Source of the DNA: Parcubacteria group bacterium GW2011_GWA1_47_8
GTDB lineage: Bacteria; Patescibacteriota; Minisyncoccia; Phycocordibacterales; UBA1550
Reading direction: 5' to 3'
Assembly: GCA_000996605.1 (NCBI GenBank)
Contig: LCOP01000023.1
Span: 1 to 14,724, forward strand
Length of the DNA: 14,724 bases
The translations under genes and the position numbers were made by a program. The notes under the pieces were generated by a model that saw only the letters and a list, made by a program, of their open reading frames with translations, ran no database searches and was not told the origin of the DNA. This document shows positions 12,821-14,724 of this stretch, piece by piece; position 1 is the stretch's first letter, and each line of letters opens with the position of its first letter.

Positions 12821-13912
12821 TTATTTCTTCACTGAATACGCGAGCGTCATCTTTTGTTCCTTGGGATCAAAGAGGGTAATCGTGAATGAGTAGGTTCGGC
12901 CAAGCTCTAGAACTTTCTTGAGCTTCTCTTCGGAGCCGAATTCTGAAACATGCACGAGTCCCGCGATACCTTCTTCGAGTGACACCAGCGCGCCGTAGTG
13001 GTTCCATTTGATCACCACACCGGTGACGTGGTCGCCTTTTCTGTAGCGATTTTCCGCGTCCTTCCACGGATTGTCTTTGAGCGCTTTGATCGAGAGCGAA
13101 ATCTTGCCATCCTTGATGTCGATAACTTTTACGCGTACCTTGTCGTGAAGTTTAAAGAGTTTGCGCGGGTCTTCGACGAGCCCCCAGCCAATCTCCGAAA
13201 TGTGCACAAGCCCCTCGATGCCGTCTTCGAGTTTTACAAAGACGCCAAAGTCGACAAGCCCGGAAATGGAGCCGTCGAGCTCATCACCGAGCGAATACTT
13301 GCCCGAGATTTCGCGCTTTTCTTTTACCCCTTGCTCTTTTTCAGAGAAGATGAGTTTGCCTTCTTTTGGAGATGCGGAAATAATCGTGACCGCGATGCGC
13401 TTGCCGATGAGCTTTTTCAGCTCACCAAGAATCTTGTCCTTGTCGCCGTCTTCAATACGGGGGTAGTGCTCGCTTTTTAGTTGCGATGCGGGAAGGAATC
13501 CTTGGATGCCCTGCCAGTCAATGATGAGACCGCCCTTGTTGGCGTCTTTGACGAGAAGTTCGAGGGCCTGCTTTGTTTTGATCGCTTCTTCGGCTTCGCT
13601 CCAAATGATTGCTTGGCGCGCCTCTTTGAGGGAAAGCTCCACGTAGCCGTCGTCATTTTCTCTCTCGACGACTTTTGCCGTGACGATATCGCCGACGTTC
13701 AGCTTTTTGATAACATCGCGGGCATTGATGAATTCGCGGCCGTAAATAACTCCGGTGCCGAATTGTCCGAGGTCGACATAGACGTAGGATTTTTCGATAC
13801 CGAGCACCGGTCCCTCTACGAGGGTATCGATTTCCGGAGGATTTTTTGCATCCTTCATCAAGGTCGCCATAAGCGACAAGGGGACTTCTACTATTTTTTC
13901 TGTTTCAGTCAT
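12821..13912 (-). CDS. rpsA: Ribosomal protein S1-like, four S1 domains
   Basis: A 363-residue RNA-binding protein made of S1 (OB-fold) repeats that helps the 30S subunit bind mRNA. Four repeats can be seen at about residues 26-98, 108-203, 210-285 and 292-360. The third (GLVDFGVFVKLEDGIEGLVHISEI) and fourth (GAlVSLEEGIAGLVHVSEF) match the S1 consensus best; the first two are more diverged, as in ribosome-docking repeats. E. coli S1 has six, so this is a short form, common in reduced or Gram-positive-like genomes. The start at 13912 gives MTETEKIVEVPLS; no Shine-Dalgarno is visible. A consensus-like promoter 144 bases upstream implies a structured leader. The gene is convergent to pth. Confidence 0.93.
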   Translation of the reverse strand: MTETEKIVEVPLSLMATLMKDAKNPPEIDTLVEGPVLGIEKSYVYVDLGQFGTGVIYGREFINARDVIKKLNVGDIVTAKVVERENDDGYVELSLKEARQAIIWSEAEEAIKTKQALELLVKDANKGGLIIDWQGIQGFLPASQLKSEHYPRIEDGDKDKILGELKKLIGKRIAVTIISASPKEGKLIFSEKEQGVKEKREISGKYSLGDELDGSISGLVDFGVFVKLEDGIEGLVHISEIGWGLVEDPRKLFKLHDKVRVKVIDIKDGKISLSIKALKDNPWKDAENRYRKGDHVTGVVIKWNHYGALVSLEEGIAGLVHVSEFGSEEKLKKVLELGRTYSFTITLFDPKEQKMTLAYSVKK

Positions 13913-14049
13913 ATTAATTAAAAAAATCCCGTTCACCCGTACTTGCAAATTATGCAAGTGGGGCAAGCGGGGAAAAGACCTTTGGGTCTGCGCAGAACGG
14001 TCGTGATAGGGTTGCGCAGGGTTATCCTCGGGTCGTGCTTGCTATTAAT
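13913..14049 (-). promoter_or_regulatory. Structured rpsA leader
   Basis: The predicted 5' leader is about 136 nt. It contains a 7-bp pair ctgcgca/tgcgcag (13988-13994 with 14013-14019), a hairpin agacc/ggtct (13976-13989) that overlaps the first by two bases and so may exclude it, and a 7-bp hairpin acttgca/tgcaagt (13941-13959). Autogenous control by S1 is known for E. coli rpsA. Whether this leader does the same is inference. Confidence 0.4.
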
Positions 14050-14055
14050 AATGAA

Positions 14056-14084
14056 AGTATAGCGCAGAAAATGAAAAATGTAAA
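14056..14084 (-). promoter_or_regulatory. rpsA promoter
   Basis: On the minus strand TTTACA (14084-14079), a 17-base spacer and TATACT (14061-14056). Predicted transcription start is near 14049. Unlike the other promoters in the window, it lies far from its gene. Confidence 0.7.
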
Positions 14085-14090
14085 GGCGAA

Positions 14091-14121
14091 GACCGGACAA
14101 CTTTGGAAGAGTTGTCCGGTC
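14091..14121. other. 12-bp perfect hairpin upstream of the rpsA promoter
   Basis: Arms gaccggacaact (14091-14102) and agttgtccggtc (14110-14121) around a 7-base loop. There is no T-run on either side. It lies seven bases upstream of the -35 box and could be an operator or the terminator of an unseen leftward RNA. Confidence 0.6.
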
Positions 14122-14168
14122 GGATGGGTGCGGCGGATTCTCGCCCGCCAGTGTAAAGAGCCAAGAGT

Positions 14169-14263
14169 GTGGGGGACGGTTGCACCAAGGTGCACCAAAG
14201 GGAACACAGAGCATTGTCGGACCGACCGTCAGCCCTTACTCTGCGAGATGGCCGAAGCCCCAC
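14169..14263 (+). ncRNA. Candidate structured RNA in a GC-rich gene-free stretch
   Basis: The region from about 14122 to 14330 has no credible gene but is GC-rich compared with the AT-rich sequence that follows it. A nested fold can be drawn: GTGGGG (14169-14174) with CCCCAC (14258-14263), GACGGT (14175-14180) with ACCGTC (14225-14230), and directly after it TGCACC-AA-GGTGCA (14181-14194). Further hairpins ggcgg/ccgcc and ccacagaa/ttctgcgg flank it. The strand is uncertain because the stems also form on the minus strand. I see no match to tmRNA, RNase P, SRP or 6S consensus. Confidence 0.25.
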
Positions 14264-14452
14264 CTCCTTTCTTCGTTTGTTGTCTGGTCGCCACAGAAAA
14301 ATTCTGCGGCCCACTTTGCGGATTTGCACGTTGGTGAATCATAACGTACTCCTTCCGTTTTGTGTAGTTGTACTAAAATGTGTCTCAACCAGTTGGCTGA
14401 AACCCCTCACCTAAACTTCTAAAAAATAAGCTTAGGTTGATAAAAATATACC

Positions 14453-14527
14453 ATGCGCACAGGATATATCAAAAACCGTGGAGTGGATAACTTTTTCGTC
14501 GGACGAACACCTAAAATCAAAAAGTAG
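14453..14527 (+). CDS. Possible 24-residue basic peptide
   Basis: A short frame with ATG, a basic composition and the ending VGRTPKIKK. It follows an AT-rich stretch (14404-14450) but has no clear promoter or Shine-Dalgarno. The only nearby terminator acts on the other strand. It may be chance. Confidence 0.15.
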   Translation: MRTGYIKNRGVDNFFVGRTPKIKK

Positions 14528-14563
14528 AAAATAAAACCCCCGGCACGTTGTTTGTCCGGGGGT
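14527..14563 (-). terminator. Leftward intrinsic terminator near the window end
   Basis: Stem ACCCCCGG / CCGGGGGT (14536-14543 with 14556-14563), loop of 12 bases, followed on the minus strand by TTTTATTTTC. It implies a leftward transcript entering from the right, possibly from the repeat element or from a gene beyond the window. Confidence 0.75.
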
Positions 14564-14656
14564 ACTTCTATCTCTGGCATGCATGACTGTGCGTTATTTG
14601 CCTCTCGCTCCCTTAGAACCCATCAACTATCTTCCCCCTTCCCTGAAACCCTTATT

Positions 14657-14724
14657 TCTGGCTACAAAACTTCGTCTCGTACGAACCATAATTCATTATG
14701 GTTCGTACTCCGACTTGTTTTTCG
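14657..14724. repeat. Inverted second copy of the 68-bp palindromic repeat
   Basis: Exact reverse complement of 1903-1970, with the 30-bp palindrome at 14679-14708. The match reaches the last base of the window and may continue. The left flank (14615-14656) resembles the left flank of the first copy in direct orientation. The rest of 14564-14656 holds no gene. Confidence 0.9.

Noticed and set aside
14122..14335. tmRNA, RNase P, SRP or 6S RNA
   Set aside because: None of the conserved core sequences of these RNAs was found on either strand.
14536..14563. Terminator for the small plus-strand peptide frame
   Set aside because: The T-tract follows the stem only on the minus strand, so it acts leftward.
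1..14724. CRISPR array
   Set aside because: No regularly spaced short direct repeats; the repeats present are tRNA copies and palindromes.

Overview
The window looks like a piece of a Candidate Phyla Radiation (Patescibacteria, probably Parcubacteria-type) chromosome. This is inferred from gene content and style: compact housekeeping genes, an S1 protein with four repeats, a PIN toxin with a very small antitoxin, orphan proteins without recognisable domains, few Shine-Dalgarno sites, and promoters placed so that mRNAs start at the ATG. TGA is used as a normal stop. No phylogenetic marker was tested, so the assignment rests on pattern.

Layout. Positions 1-1024 hold the C-terminal part of a large serine recombinase whose frame runs into the 3' end of tRNA-Glu, which looks like the junction of an integrated element. 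Positions 1025-2245 are a tRNA region: tRNA-Ser(CGA) preceded by a tRNA-like copy of its own 5' end, and tRNA-Val(GAC) followed by two long structured modules that each end in a tRNA-Val-like 3' end. Intrinsic-terminator hairpins separate these units, and a 68-bp repeat with a 30-bp palindrome lies in the last one. Positions 2246-6602 form a leftward block: rpsU, ybeY, ftsA, ftsZ, trxB-like (transcription order). ftsA is frameshifted near its end, and the conserved membrane-anchor peptide is intact in the next frame. Positions 6643-7228 carry a rightward toxin-antitoxin pair. Positions 7312-11991 are again leftward: two orphan genes, a terminator, then lepB, hisS and a third orphan. pth (rightward) and rpsA (leftward) converge on two very long hairpins. 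rpsA has its own promoter and a structured leader of about 136 nt. The last 700 bases carry no clear gene but hold several hairpins, a leftward terminator and the inverted second copy of the 68-bp repeat at the window edge.

Function. The core genes serve cell division (FtsA anchors FtsZ), translation (S21, S1, HisRS, Pth, YbeY), protein export (LepB) and redox. The AT-richer stretches at about 6.6-8.6 kb and 10.7-12.0 kb hold the TA pair and orphan genes and look like accessory islets. The most unusual material is the set of tRNA-bounded structured modules, the dispersed palindrome, the ftsA frameshift and the repeated leaderless promoter geometry.
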